Assembly (NCBI RefSeq): GCF_030505195.1
Contig: NZ_CP129672.1
Span: forward strand, 5,800,501 to 5,864,500
From: Comamonas testosteroni
GTDB taxonomy: Bacteria > Pseudomonadota > Gammaproteobacteria > Burkholderiales > Burkholderiaceae_C
DNA: 64,000 nt
Direction: 5' to 3'
Shown here: piece by piece, positions 37,695-45,700 of the stretch
How positions within the stretch are numbered: the stretch's first letter is position 1
How the letters are laid out: every line of letters begins with the position of its first letter
Notes under the pieces: model-generated
Databases searched by the model: none
What the model was told of the DNA's origin: nothing
Seen by the model: the letters and a program-made list of their open reading frames with translations, nothing else
Position numbers and translations under genes: made by a program

Positions 37695-37738
37695 GTACAA
37701 ATAATTACTTCGAAAAAAAACCAAGTAATTATTTGTAC
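37695..37738. repeat. Perfect 16-bp inverted repeat upstream of the tnsA-like gene
   Basis: Arms gtacaaataattactt (37695-37710) and aagtaattatttgtac (37723-37738) are perfectly complementary across a 12-base A-rich loop. A third, direct copy with 14 of 16 matches lies at 39305-39320 beyond the IS insertions. They are candidates for TnsB-binding sites of the transposon end, or for an operator of the tns operon. The sequence does not decide between these. Confidence 0.65.
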
Positions 37739-37741
37739 TAA

Positions 37742-38614
37742 GACTGGCTAACACCACCTATCCACGAAGCGTGCGCAGATGATCGCTGCCGCCAACTTCA
37801 ACAGCGCTTCGTGGATATCCAGCCGTCGTTCAAAGCGGATTCGCAGCTTGCCAAAGCCTGCAAACCAGCTGTGCGTCCTCTCCACCACCCAGCGGTGCTT
37901 GCCCAGCCGCTGGCTGCTCTCAACGCCTCGTCTGGCAATCCGGCCGATGATGCCCCGCTGCCTCAGGTGGTTTCGGCATCGCTTGAAGTCGTAGCCTTTG
38001 TCAGCGTGCAGCTTGGCTGGTCTTTTACGGGGACGCCCTGACAAGCCTGCAATCGCAGGAATCGCGTCCACGCACCTCTCGAACATCTTAGAGTCGTGCC
38101 GGTTCGCGCCGCTGACCAAGATCACCAGCGGAATGCCTCTGGCATCTACGACGATGTGTCGTTTGGAGCCGAGCTTGCCTCTGTCCGTGGGGTTGGGGCC
38201 CGTTTCCTGGCCCCCCGGGGGCTTGGTACCGAGGAGCCATCAATGCTGGCCCGGCTCCAATCGATCTGGTCGTGTTCACGCAAGCGCGTCAGCATGGCCT
38301 GGTGCAACTGCTTCCAGACACCAGCGGCATTCCAGTCTCGCAGGCGCCGCCAGCAAGTCATGCCGCTGCCGTACCCAAGAGATTGGGGAAGGTCCTCCCA
38401 TGGAATGCCTGTTTGCAGCACGAACAGGATGCCGTTGAGGGCGGCTTCGTCGCTGACCGCGAGCTTGCGCGCACCGCCTTTGGCAGAAGGCACGAAGGCT
38501 GGGATCAGGGGTTGTAGCTGTCGCCACAGTTCTTTGCTAACGGGTCGTCTTGCCATGAGGGCCGCAAGCATAACTGCTCTGCGAGGGGCTATGACGAAGT
38601 GATGTTAGCCACTC
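37742..38614 (-). mobile_element. IS5-family (IS427-like) insertion sequence, complete
   Basis: An 873-bp element. Ends GACTGGCTAACACC (37742-37755) and, on the other strand, GAGTGGCTAACATC (38614-38601) match at 12 of 14 positions. It is flanked by the direct repeat taa (37739-37741 and 38615-38617), a 3-bp TNA target duplication as in the IS427 group. It lies directly beside the 16-bp inverted repeat of the Tn7-like module. It carries one transposase gene split by a programmed frameshift. Confidence 0.88.
37748..38556 (-). CDS. IS5-family transposase made by programmed -1 frameshift
   Basis: Two overlapping frames encode one DDE transposase of about 270 residues. Frame A starts MARRPVSKELWRQLQPL (ATG 38556) and would stop at 38146. 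Frame B picks up as GQETGPNPTDRGKLGSKRH and continues through VVDARGIPLV and SGANRHDSK to the stop at 37748. The shift fits a -1 slip on the G6 run at 38216-38211. The catalytic regions are Asp in ASIDGSSV, Asp in HADKGYD and Glu in WVVERTHSWF. Both parts are intact, so the element is probably still active. Confidence 0.88.
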
Positions 38615-38684
38615 TAAGTGCGTACACGGGCGCCCGGATTTGTCTAGTCTTCAGTTCGTGTTGCTAGAAAGGACAAGATTGCAC

Positions 38685-39247
38685 GCGCATAGACTTTGTC
38701 GGCGTGAAGCTTTGGAGGTCGCTTGCGTGCCCGATCCAACAGGCCTGCAATGGCTGCCATCCATGCGCATCTCGGCCATCAAGGAGTCATACCTGCTGGT
38801 CCGCTGACGAAGGCCACCACGGAACGTCTCTGACATCTATAACGAGGTGTCGTTTGGAACCGGGTCAACTCCATTGGTGGGGTTGGGGCCATTTCCTGGC
38901 CTCCCGGGGACTATTGCCAATGAAGCATCGATGATGGCCCTGCTTCAGTGATGTTCAAGCAGTGACACCAGCACAGCCTGAAGCAACTTCTGCCAGACGC
39001 CGATCACGTGAGCGTCTCCATCAAGTCATACCGCAGCCGCAGTTCTGGGCATAGTGGAGATCCACCCCAAGATATGCTTGTTTAAAGCCCGTTAAGAGCT
39101 GCCTCAACGCTCACGGTGAGCTTCCCTGCGCAACCTTTGATGAACATGTGAGGCACGGACCAGAGACTAGAACTGTCGCCACAGCTCTATGCTAACGGGT
39201 GTCTTTGCTTGGGGGCATGAAGCAAAAATGGAGCATGCTGGCCTCTA
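38685..39247 (-). pseudogene. Decayed relative of the neighbouring IS5-family element
   Basis: This stretch aligns along its length with 37980-38614 of the intact IS. Shared blocks include acgaggtgtcgtttgga, ggtggggttggggcc, ggcctcccgggg and tgtcgccacagctct. It has many substitutions and small deletions and no open frame. The terminal sequence near 39240 (atgctggcctctaag) is a worn copy of the IS end. About 240 bp of its left part are missing. It has the same orientation as the intact copy. Confidence 0.75.
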
Positions 39248-39252
39248 AGGAA

Positions 39253-39264
39253 AGTAACGTTACT
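39253..39264. promoter_or_regulatory. 12-bp palindrome, possible operator
   Basis: agtaacgttact is a perfect palindrome about 90 bases upstream of the rightward HTH-like gene and 40 bases before the third copy of the gtacaa..aattactt motif (39305-39320). It could be a repressor site; nothing further supports this. Confidence 0.25.
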
Positions 39265-39304
39265 GGTTCTAAGCGAATTTTCAATCAACCGTTTTGTAAG
39301 ACCA

Positions 39305-39320
39305 GTACAAGAAATTACTT
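39305..39320 (+). repeat. Third copy of the Tn7-module end motif
   Basis: gtacaagaaattactt differs from the arms at 37695 and 37738 at two positions. It lies about 35 bases upstream of ATG 39354. If the motifs are TnsB-binding sites, the original transposon end reached this point before the two IS insertions. Otherwise it may be an operator shared with the HTH-like gene. Confidence 0.45.
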
Positions 39321-39353
39321 CACCCACCTGCTGCGCATGCGAAATGTTGGGTG

Positions 39354-39710
39354 ATGTTTAGAGCACCTTATCCCGCACATCTGCCGCATATTCGATACAT
39401 CCTTGATGATCTACGCTACAGCGATGCACAGCTCGCTAGGCTCCTAGACCTAAAGCCATCGACCATCAAAAAATATCGGCGCGAGGGGCAAGCCCCTCGC
39501 GCCGTTCATTTAGCCCTGTTTTGGGAGTCACGATGGGGAATTTCTACCATCGACGCAATCGCTTTCAATCATGCAGCTGGCAACTACGCACTGGCCGAAT
39601 CTCTCAAGCGCAAAAACGCTAGGCTTGTCAAGCAAATCTTGACCATGGAAAAGGAGCTTGCGAGGCAAAAAACCGCGTCGGCAAACGCTCCAATTTTCCA
39701 AATTGGCTAG
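39354..39710 (+). CDS. Small HTH-like protein
   Basis: A 118-residue protein. Residues about 20-50 look like a helix-turn-helix (SDAQLARLLDLKPSTIKKYR, then REGQAPRAVHLALF). Its C-terminus is a short coiled coil (ESLKRKNARLVKQILTMEKE). GTG 39351 directly precedes ATG 39354; the ATG is chosen. It is a typical size for accessory regulators of prophages and islands. It ends convergently, overlapping the next leftward gene by 4 bases. Target unknown. Confidence 0.6.
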   Translation: MFRAPYPAHLPHIRYILDDLRYSDAQLARLLDLKPSTIKKYRREGQAPRAVHLALFWESRWGISTIDAIAFNHAAGNYALAESLKRKNARLVKQILTMEKELARQKTASANAPIFQIG

Positions 39711-40471
39711 CAGCCGATGCGAAATTGTCTGTCTCGGGCTTCTTTTCGTGCTGCCCTGACGTCATCGAGTTTCTTCATCCCGCATGCGTTAACGCGGCAC
39801 TCGGCATCAAGCACTCGAATCTGATGCTCAAGCATTTGGCATTCGTTCGGAGTCGAAGAAATGGAACGGGAAGCCACAGGAACGACTTGCTCAGCAGCTA
39901 TAGCGTGGGCTCTATCTCTCTGCTGTCTGGCAATGGCCAGCTGCTCTTCCCAAGATACATGGGCGGGAACACGTGCAATCCGATCCATAAAACGACCGTT
40001 TGCTGAACACGGAACCCCCTCCCATGTCAACCTATCTTGAAAGTCTTTACAGAGGTAGATTTCCTTTGTCTCGGACCTGTCTACTGGCCGACTGTTCTGC
40101 TGCGCGAGCTGCTGGCCACCGTCACATGGCGAGTTACTGTAGATATTCCCGCATCGATAGATCTGGGCTGCTGATGGCGTGACTGACCTATCAGGAACTA
40201 CGGCCTGTGGCGCAATGACTTCTGGTTCAGGTGATTGAATAGCAGTTCGTTGAGGACCAGCAGCAGGAGGCCTCTTCAAGAATCGAACGATCTCAGTCTG
40301 ATATCTGTATGCAAGTGCCCCGACTAGAAGTACCGCAATCGTAAAAATGAACTTCCCCAGAAAGCTCATTTCACTTCGGCCACTCGTGAATGGATTATCA
40401 CGAGGATCTCTTCGGGCATTCAGGTTCTCGTCGTAACGCTCTTTCCAATAATCTCTGTCTTGTATTCCCAT
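39707..40471 (-). CDS. Membrane-anchored Cys-containing protein, DUF4124-like
   Basis: A 254-residue protein with one transmembrane segment (about residues 36-56, FLGKFIFTIAVLLVGALAYR). The region after it is Pro-rich, then a DUF4124-like segment follows (IYRCGNIYSNSPCDGGQQL) with paired Cys residues, and a charged helical C-terminus contains further Cys. GAGGGGGATGT precedes ATG 40471. Probably exposed to the periplasm. It shares style with the following leftward gene (both: short cytoplasmic tail, one transmembrane helix, charged helical domain). Function unknown. Confidence 0.6.
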   Translation of the reverse strand: MGIQDRDYWKERYDENLNARRDPRDNPFTSGRSEMSFLGKFIFTIAVLLVGALAYRYQTEIVRFLKRPPAAGPQRTAIQSPEPEVIAPQAVVPDRSVTPSAAQIYRCGNIYSNSPCDGGQQLAQQNSRPVDRSETKEIYLCKDFQDRLTWEGVPCSANGRFMDRIARVPAHVSWEEQLAIARQQRDRAHAIAAEQVVPVASRSISSTPNECQMLEHQIRVLDAECRVNACGMKKLDDVRAARKEARDRQFRIGC

Positions 40472-40528
40472 ACATCCCCCTCAGTCGGGATCATAGGACA
40501 GAGCGCCTCTACCAGTTTTCAGCGTTGG

Positions 40529-40978
40529 CTAAAAGCGCGGAGGCATTTCGCCATAAATCTCCATAAACCTCTTATGCGCAGCCGCATGAGCATTGGCGCA
40601 TGTCAGCGTCATCTGGTCTGTCTGACATGCAGCAGATGGCCTGTAAATCTGACTCCATGCTGCTCGCATATCTGCTTCATGCTGCTTCCTTTGCAGTGCA
40701 TCTGCTGCCTGCTGCCTCTCTCTAGCGACTCTCTCATTAGCGGCGGCCTCACGACGCTGACGATCTTCCTCCGCCTGCTTTCTAGATCGGTCAGCCTGTT
40801 GTTTAGCCTGCTTCTGCATCTCGGCAGTCGCCTGCCGAAGTGAATATTCGACCTCCCATGCCATGTATTTGGTGTAAGCCAGTGCGGCCAGCAGTCCACC
40901 AATGAAGACGCCCAGCGCTATCTTGAGCACATCAACAAAAAATGTGCTTTCTTTCTCATCGGCCATATAACGAGCCAT
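40529..40978 (-). CDS. Membrane-anchored coiled-coil protein, unknown function
   Basis: A 149-residue protein. One transmembrane helix (about residues 16-36, VLKIALGVFIGGLLAALAY) is followed by a long Arg/Gln/Glu/Ala coiled coil (about 50-110) and a C-terminal region with two Cys. ATG 40978 has a strong AGGAGGGG upstream; a frame extension to 41137 lacks a start signal. Resembles stalk-like or spanin-like proteins in architecture, but no family can be named. Confidence 0.6.
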   Translation of the reverse strand: MARYMADEKESTFFVDVLKIALGVFIGGLLAALAYTKYMAWEVEYSLRQATAEMQKQAKQQADRSRKQAEEDRQRREAAANERVARERQQAADALQRKQHEADMRAAWSQIYRPSAACQTDQMTLTCANAHAAAHKRFMEIYGEMPPRF

Positions 40979-41309
40979 AGCCACTCCCCTCCTCTTTTCC
41001 CAATCATAGGGCGGAGCGCCTACGGCGGTTTGTCTCTCGGGACACGGCGCGAAGGCCCAATCTTTGCCAGGAGCGCGCCACGCGAGGACCCTGGCTTCAT
41101 CTGGCGGCAACTTGGAACACAAGGCCACAGCAGGCAATCACGGCTTAGGTACCACTACCTGAGAATCAATGCCGGTGGCTCGGTCCACACCCCAGAAGAA
41201 CTGAACCACGTTCGCGCTCTGCTGGCGCTGGCCGCATGAGATCAGCAACACACAGTGTTGGCTGGCCGGAGCCATTCAGAAATGACCAACACCTGTCCTT
41301 TTTTTTCGT
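40979..41309. other. Intergenic stretch with a possible gene remnant
   Basis: On the plus strand, the frame ending at 41239 reads protein-like near its end (RYHYLRINAGGSVHTPEEL followed by NHVRALLALAA) but has no credible start. It may be the tail of a lost gene. The remainder shows no signal. Confidence 0.3.
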
Positions 41310-41600
41310 ATGTGGCAAACTATGACCATGGCTAAAGCACACACACTCACCAAAGCGAAAACGGGCACGATCCCCGCAGGCGGTCGTGTGGTTACTCAAT
41401 CCGCCGACAAAAGCACATCCAAAGAGGTGGTCGCGCGCAGCTTTGAGAAGAAAATGGCCGCCGCGCGTAAGGCGTCCGTCAACAGCCATCTTGGCTTCGT
41501 TGTTCCCAAACTGACAGGCCATGAGGCATTGCACTTCATGCGCAGCGTTGGCGGCTTCGCCTTGTCTAGCAAAGTAAAGACTTCCAAGCCCAAGTCCTGA
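41310..41600 (+). CDS. Small basic protein, antitoxin-like position
   Basis: A 96-residue (or 90 if started at ATG 41328), Lys/Ser-rich protein with no recognised domain. Its stop overlaps the next start as TGATG, so the two are translationally coupled, the usual order antitoxin-then-toxin. The body (about 35-88) looks globular and helical (SFEKKMAAARKASVN, LTGHEALHFMRSVGGF). No clear ribosome binding site. The antitoxin role is inferred only from the neighbour and arrangement. Confidence 0.5.
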   Translation: MWQTMTMAKAHTLTKAKTGTIPAGGRVVTQSADKSTSKEVVARSFEKKMAAARKASVNSHLGFVVPKLTGHEALHFMRSVGGFALSSKVKTSKPKS

Positions 41601-42412
41601 TGGGTCAGATCCTCATTGCGTATCACGGCACCGATGCGACAGTCCGTGATGCACTGGTATCACGACGCACTAGCCCTGTACCTTCGTCCAACCCATATGA
41701 TTGGCTCTATGACGGGATGTACTTTTTCGAAGGCGACTCAGCCCGCGCCTTAAAGCTTGCTACAGCCTCCAGCAAGCGGCCTCAACACAAGCTCACCCGC
41801 AACCCTATAGCTACGCCAGCTGTTGTTGGGGCAATTATTGAGATCGATCGCCTGTTTGACCTGACCACGCAGAGCGGGATTGAAAACTTCACCCTCGCGG
41901 CGGAACTCATGGTCAAGGCCTATGAAGTCGATGGCAAAGAGCCGCCCAAGAATAAGCCTTCATTTCCGGGTGACACCGAAAATCTTCACCGAGCCTTCGA
42001 CCGAGAAGTGTGCAAGATGGTTCATGCCTTGCGCAGACATGCAAATACCGAGGCGATAGCTCTGGCGGCTCAGTTATCTCAGTTGCTGGGGCTAAATGAG
42101 AGCGGTTCATCCCCGTTGACAGCATCACAGCTGAAGCAACTCGGAGAAGCCACCCTGCAGATTGTCAATACAGCACCGTTTCAAGCTTCGAGGGGTGCCT
42201 TTGAACAAGGCAAGCAAGTTGACCCATCGAGCGCAATATACGATGACACACACCTCCAGCTCGCGGTGCACGATCTTTCATCCATCAAGGGCTGGTTCCT
42301 GTGCCCGGGGGACAAGCTGCTGACCCCGGACGAATTCAGCGCTGCCGAGGATGCCTTGAATGCTGCTAAAGCACTGCGCACAGCCCAGAAGCCCCGTACA
42401 CGCGCCTCCTGA
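41600..42412 (+). CDS. ADP-ribosyltransferase-like (DUF3990-type) protein, putative toxin
   Basis: A 270-residue protein with the motif order of a widespread ADP-ribosyltransferase-like family. These are AYHGTDATVRDAL at residues 7-19, then YDWLYDGMYFFEGDSARAL at about 33-51, and near the end THLQLAVHDLSSIKGWF. The His in HGT and the GxYF aromatic stretch match the NAD-binding positions of such folds. The glycine usually found in WLGxG is Tyr-Asp here. A large helical insert (about 100-200) separates the two halves. The small gene upstream overlaps it by one base. Toxin activity is inferred; other nucleotide-dependent roles are possible. Confidence 0.5.
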   Translation: MGQILIAYHGTDATVRDALVSRRTSPVPSSNPYDWLYDGMYFFEGDSARALKLATASSKRPQHKLTRNPIATPAVVGAIIEIDRLFDLTTQSGIENFTLAAELMVKAYEVDGKEPPKNKPSFPGDTENLHRAFDREVCKMVHALRRHANTEAIALAAQLSQLLGLNESGSSPLTASQLKQLGEATLQIVNTAPFQASRGAFEQGKQVDPSSAIYDDTHLQLAVHDLSSIKGWFLCPGDKLLTPDEFSAAEDALNAAKALRTAQKPRTRAS

Positions 42413-42531
42413 TTGCTCCATGCGTTCTCTCCTTACTTTTTTCTAACCGGCTTCAACCTCGCAGCGCGGCTGCAAGTCCACGAGCAGGCCAAATTTATCG
42501 ACAAGAGCTACCAAAAGCCTATGAAGGCCGC

Positions 42532-42756
42532 GTGAGCCGCAATATCGTGACTGGCGGCTATCAAATCGACTCTCCAACGTTCACCGGGATCGTCCCGAAA
42601 GAGCAAATTGGGGGACTGGTAAATGTCGATAGCGATGGCTTGCTCTGGCAGTCCACGGTCACTTTGTACGGGACAGCCGCTCTGATGCTGTTGCTCTTCG
42701 GCTATGGCATTTCCAGGAGCTTGCGCAAGGGCGAGCGCCACACCGCTCAGGCTTAG
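42532..42756 (+). CDS. Small membrane protein or gene remnant
   Basis: A 74-residue frame from GTG 42532, with one C-terminal transmembrane segment ([17 protein letters not shown]) and a basic tail. The frame stays open upstream ([16 protein letters not shown]), so this may be the 3' part of a longer, truncated gene. No ribosome binding site is evident. Confidence 0.3.
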   Translation: MSRNIVTGGYQIDSPTFTGIVPKEQIGGLVNVDSDGLLWQSTVTLYGTAALMLLLFGYGISRSLRKGERHTAQA

Positions 42757-42835
42757 AACGAAGCGCTGCCATATCCAAAGAACCTGCCCGAGGCAAATCA
42801 TACGCAGCTCCGAACCTGCTGGCAAAATGGCGACC

Positions 42836-43291
42836 ATGCGATTCCTCCACACGATGTTGCGCGTTGGCAATCTCCAGCGCTCTATTGACTTCTACACCAA
42901 CGTCATCGGCATGCAACTGCTGCGCAAGTCCGAGAACCCCGAGTACAAGTACTCGTTGGCCTTTCTTGGCTTCGAAGGTGGTAACCCGGGTCAGGCGGAA
43001 ATTGAGCTGACTTACAACTGGGGAACCGAGAGCTATGACATGGGCACGGCTTACGGTCATATTGCCCTGGGTGTGCCGGATGCCTATGCAGCCTGCGAAA
43101 AGATCAAGGCGGCCGGCGGTAATGTGACCCGTGAAGCAGGTCCTGTCAAAGGCGGCAGTACCGTGATTGCTTTTGTGACGGATCCCGACGGCTACAAGAT
43201 CGAATTAATACAAGAGAATTCAAGAGCTTACATGGCTGACCGCCAGAATGCCACCACCGACGATAATTTTGATCCGCTGCGCAACGCGTAA
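42836..43291 (+). CDS. gloA: Lactoylglutathione lyase (glyoxalase I)
   Basis: A 151-residue glyoxalase I, which isomerises the methylglyoxal-glutathione hemithioacetal to S-lactoylglutathione. It has the short bacterial Ni-type form. Metal ligands sit in [12 protein letters not shown] (His), AEIELTYN (Glu), YGHIALGV (His) and GYKIELIQ (Glu). ATG 42836 gives the canonical MRFLHTML start; ATG 42827 would add three residues. A strong terminator follows. It is a housekeeping gene, so it marks chromosomal DNA between the small accessory genes and the prophage side. Confidence 0.93.
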   Translation: MRFLHTMLRVGNLQRSIDFYTNVIGMQLLRKSENPEYKYSLAFLGFEGGNPGQAEIELTYNWGTESYDMGTAYGHIALGVPDAYAACEKIKAAGGNVTREAGPVKGGSTVIAFVTDPDGYKIELIQENSRAYMADRQNATTDDNFDPLRNA

Positions 43292-43298
43292 ACGACAA

Positions 43299-43337
43299 AA
43301 AAGCCCCGACACAGTAAGGCAGCGGGGCTTTTTCTTT
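43299..43337 (+). terminator. Rho-independent terminator after gloA
   Basis: Stem aaaagccccg / cggggctttt (43299-43308 and 43323-43332) around a 14-base loop, followed by a T-rich run. It begins 8 bases after the gloA stop. Confidence 0.9.
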
Positions 43338-43348
43338 TTTGAGGTCCG

Positions 43349-43660
43349 ATGCTTACCGCCACCCTCCTCTACGTCGTCGGTATATCAGACGGTGAAACCT
43401 TGACCGCCAGATGTGGCGAGCCCGGGCAATACGAGCAGGTCAACGTGAGGCTGCAGTGCATTGACGCCCCCTGAGCGCATGCAACCATTCGGGGAGCGCG
43501 CCCGACAAGCACCGGCCGAACTGCCTCTGGGATTGGTGCAAATACTCGCGAAAGTCTCTACAAGACCTCGCTCTGCAAACGTCGTGAGAGGCATTGGCTT
43601 TACTGGGTCAGCCACAGAACCGGCAGTGTTCCGCAGACGTAGTGAATTTGCCGTCCTTTG
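43349..43660 (+). pseudogene. Broken thermonuclease-like (SNase family) gene
   Basis: From ATG 43349 the frame reads like the start of a staphylococcal-nuclease-family protein (VVGISDGETLTARCG, then VNVRLQCIDAP) and stops at TGA 43468. The next family segment continues in another frame (QPFGERARQAPAELPLG from about 43480). A frameshift and/or small deletion near 43465-43480 has therefore split it, and the C-terminal part is unrecognisable beyond about 43640. It lies between the gloA terminator and the protease gene. Confidence 0.65.
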
Positions 43661-43688
43661 ACGACAGCCCCTGGACAGAGGGCACTAT

Positions 43689-44534
43689 TCAAAATCCATA
43701 AGACCTTAGGCAAGACTCCGCAGCCTCCGCAACTGTTCTGGCTTTGAAGACAATACCAAGGTCAAGCATTTCGTGAGAGCTTACGACCGGCGTCATTCCC
43801 GTAGGAATTGGTATAGCCTTAACCATGTTTGTCTGTACACGGTGGAAAACGGCCGCAATCACACCAACAAAATAAATTTGACCGCCATTCGCGACAATAG
43901 AACCGTTTCGAGTCGCGCGAGCTCCTTCGTGTATAACGAAAACTGGACTACCGCTTGACCCGCCAAAGACAGAAGCGTCGACAACAAACCGGGGAGTATT
44001 CTCAAAGTCCACCTCCAAAGGGGTGGCTGTTGTGCCGCGGCGCGCTACCGGCAGAAAATTTTTACTGTCCCAAATGCCATTCGGATAACCGATAAAGGTC
44101 ACTGGTTCGATGGCATCGAACAGATGCATTTCCTCCTCATTGGGGCTCAACGACTCAGGAATCGAGCGAAAGAATAGCTCCAACTGGTGTTGATTTCGAA
44201 CGAATTCGAGAATTGGGGCTAAAGGCGCAACAGCAATGTCTACATCGGGGTTTGGGTGACCGTGCCACATCATGGCCCACTCGCCGGCATTGAGTTGCAC
44301 GGTATAGGTGTTGCCGATATCCGGCTTTCCATTCTTCGCGAGATGAAATGTGATTTCCCCATGCGCGGTTCCAGCGTACACATGCTTATTCGTTACGATG
44401 AAAAGCGCCTCCCCTTTATCGAATTTTGAAGCATAAAAAAAGCCGGTACCCGAACCTTGGTCACCATTGGCAGAAAACGTTCTAATCTGAACAGTAGTGA
44501 AGAATAGCTGTTCAGCAAAGGTCTCAACTCGCAT
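43689..44534 (-). CDS. Trypsin-like (S1-fold) serine protease, no signal peptide
   Basis: A 281-residue trypsin/HtrA-fold peptidase without PDZ domain. The catalytic triad can be placed in VTNKHVYAG (His), PDVDIAVAPL (Asp) and VFGGSSGSPVF (Ser). No signal peptide or transmembrane segment, so it is probably cytoplasmic. Single gene between a broken nuclease gene and the SRAP gene. Cytoplasmic trypsin-like proteases occur in stress and anti-phage systems, but here there is no partner gene and the role is unknown. No clear ribosome binding site before ATG 44534. Confidence 0.75.
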   Translation of the reverse strand: MRVETFAEQLFFTTVQIRTFSANGDQGSGTGFFYASKFDKGEALFIVTNKHVYAGTAHGEITFHLAKNGKPDIGNTYTVQLNAGEWAMMWHGHPNPDVDIAVAPLAPILEFVRNQHQLELFFRSIPESLSPNEEEMHLFDAIEPVTFIGYPNGIWDSKNFLPVARRGTTATPLEVDFENTPRFVVDASVFGGSSGSPVFVIHEGARATRNGSIVANGGQIYFVGVIAAVFHRVQTNMVKAIPIPTGMTPVVSSHEMLDLGIVFKARTVAEAAESCLRSYGF

Positions 44535-44652
44535 CAGAATCCATTCAAAAAAGAAAATAGTAGGTCTTTGGAAAGACCAGACAGCCTACCAGAAAGCGGC
44601 TTCTGCAAACAAAATGCCACAACCGAGAGCAAATACCAAAGAGGATTCAAAG

Positions 44653-45318
44653 CTAGGCATAGGCTGTATCAAAAATGTTGACGGGCGCTAATACCAGCAA
44701 CTGCTGAGCCTCCCGTGCTGTCCCGGCCAGCCACTGATCAATATCCTGCATCTCGATCGCAATCACGCTCCGCTTGTCCTGCTGGTCCGCCGGCAGCTTG
44801 GGATCTGGCTTGTGCATGCGACTCATCAGGGGATGTGAGTCGGCATTGATGGTCAGCATGGTGTAGCTCTCCACCAGCTCATCTGTCTTGGGATCATTCC
44901 AGCGATTCCACAGCCCGGCCAGCGCCCACGGCGCACCATCGGCCCGGCGAAATCTCCACCACACGTTTTTTCCAGTCTCCCAGCATGGCTCGTCAAAGGA
45001 CCAGGCTGGAATGATGCAGCGCTGGCCGCGCGCCCAGGGAGTCTTGTAGCTGGCTTTGCTGGCCAGCTCCTCCGAGCGCGCATTGTTGGTGCTGTACTTC
45101 AGCACACGCTCTTTGACAAACCAAGGGATCAGGCCCCACTGGCCCGCCACGCCCTCGATGCTGTAACCAGGATCATCGACCGCGCGGCGAAGAAATGGGC
45201 CAGATGCGCGCGGAAAGATGTCGAGCCGCTCATCCTTCCACCAGCCCGGAGACTCCCGACCGATTCGGAAATGCCGCTCTATCTCGATCTCTGAGGGCGT
45301 GTTGTAGCGGTTGCACAT
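44653..45318 (-). CDS. SRAP-family protein (abasic-site DNA-protein crosslinking, YedK/HMCES-like)
   Basis: A 221-residue SRAP protein, which covalently captures abasic sites in single-stranded DNA. The catalytic Cys2 (MCNRYNTP), the Asn-containing motif STNNARSEE, the RCIIPAWSFDEPCW loop and the His in SHPLMSRMHKP are all present. The start is 33 bases from a perfect LexA box, so it should be SOS-induced. Such genes are common on prophages and islands as well as chromosomes. Transcribed divergently from two small genes sharing the same box. Confidence 0.92.
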   Translation of the reverse strand: MCNRYNTPSEIEIERHFRIGRESPGWWKDERLDIFPRASGPFLRRAVDDPGYSIEGVAGQWGLIPWFVKERVLKYSTNNARSEELASKASYKTPWARGQRCIIPAWSFDEPCWETGKNVWWRFRRADGAPWALAGLWNRWNDPKTDELVESYTMLTINADSHPLMSRMHKPDPKLPADQQDKRSVIAIEMQDIDQWLAGTAREAQQLLVLAPVNIFDTAYA

Positions 45319-45350
45319 GAGTGCATACTAACAAGTCGGGAAATATTTTA

Positions 45351-45366
45351 CTGTATAAATTTACAG
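45351..45366. promoter_or_regulatory. LexA box (SOS operator) between divergent genes
   Basis: ctgtataaatttacag fits CTGT-N8-ACAG exactly, and the symmetry extends to tactgtataaatttacagta. It is 33 bases upstream of the SRAP gene and 2 bases before ATG 45368 on the other strand, so LexA bound here could repress both. Confidence 0.9.
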
Positions 45367-45367
45367 T

Positions 45368-45700
45368 ATGTGGTGCACTATCTATCAACTGTACTCAGAC
45401 GGCGTGAGGCTGCCGCCAGAGGTCGCAAAAGCCAATGGCGTCTACGGCTGGCTGTACATGCACTCAAAGACGCCAGTGGTTGGCATGCCTCTCTGCAAGG
45501 CCTATCTGCTGCCCGAGCCGGACGCGCCCACTGTGCCAGAGCTGATCAAGCCGCTTGAGCACTGCCACCTCAAGCTGATCAATGGCGGCGGCCTGCGACT
45601 GAGTGGACAAGAGTGGAATGTCCACCATCGACACATCAGACAAAGCTGGTGGTGCGTGCCAGGTCCAGCACTGGGGCGCACGCACGATGCACAACCCTAG
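45368..45700 (+). CDS. Small LexA-box-controlled protein, unknown function
   Basis: A 110-residue protein I cannot assign to a family. Features: an N-terminal stretch with IYQLYSDGVRLPPEV, a central PLCKAYLLPEPDAPTVP and a Trp/His-rich end (SGQEWNVHHRHIRQSWWCVP). ATG 45368 lies only 2 bases after the LexA box, leaving no room for a ribosome binding site, so the transcript may be leaderless or a later start may be used. Overlaps the next small gene by 14 bases. Confidence 0.55.
   Translation: MWCTIYQLYSDGVRLPPEVAKANGVYGWLYMHSKTPVVGMPLCKAYLLPEPDAPTVPELIKPLEHCHLKLINGGGLRLSGQEWNVHHRHIRQSWWCVPGPALGRTHDAQP

Larger units (their letters stand above)
32285..37738 (-). mobile_element. Tn7-like transposition module (tnsA-like, tnsB, tnsC, tniQ)
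   Basis: Four leftward, overlapping or closely spaced AT-rich genes form the core of a Tn7-like transposon. In this family the end upstream of tnsA is the right end and cargo lies beyond tniQ, so DNA to the left (possibly the secretion operon) could be cargo. The right boundary is set here at the inverted repeat upstream of tnsA. The left end was not identified, so the true extent is unknown. No Cas genes or CRISPR array accompany it. Confidence 0.75.
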
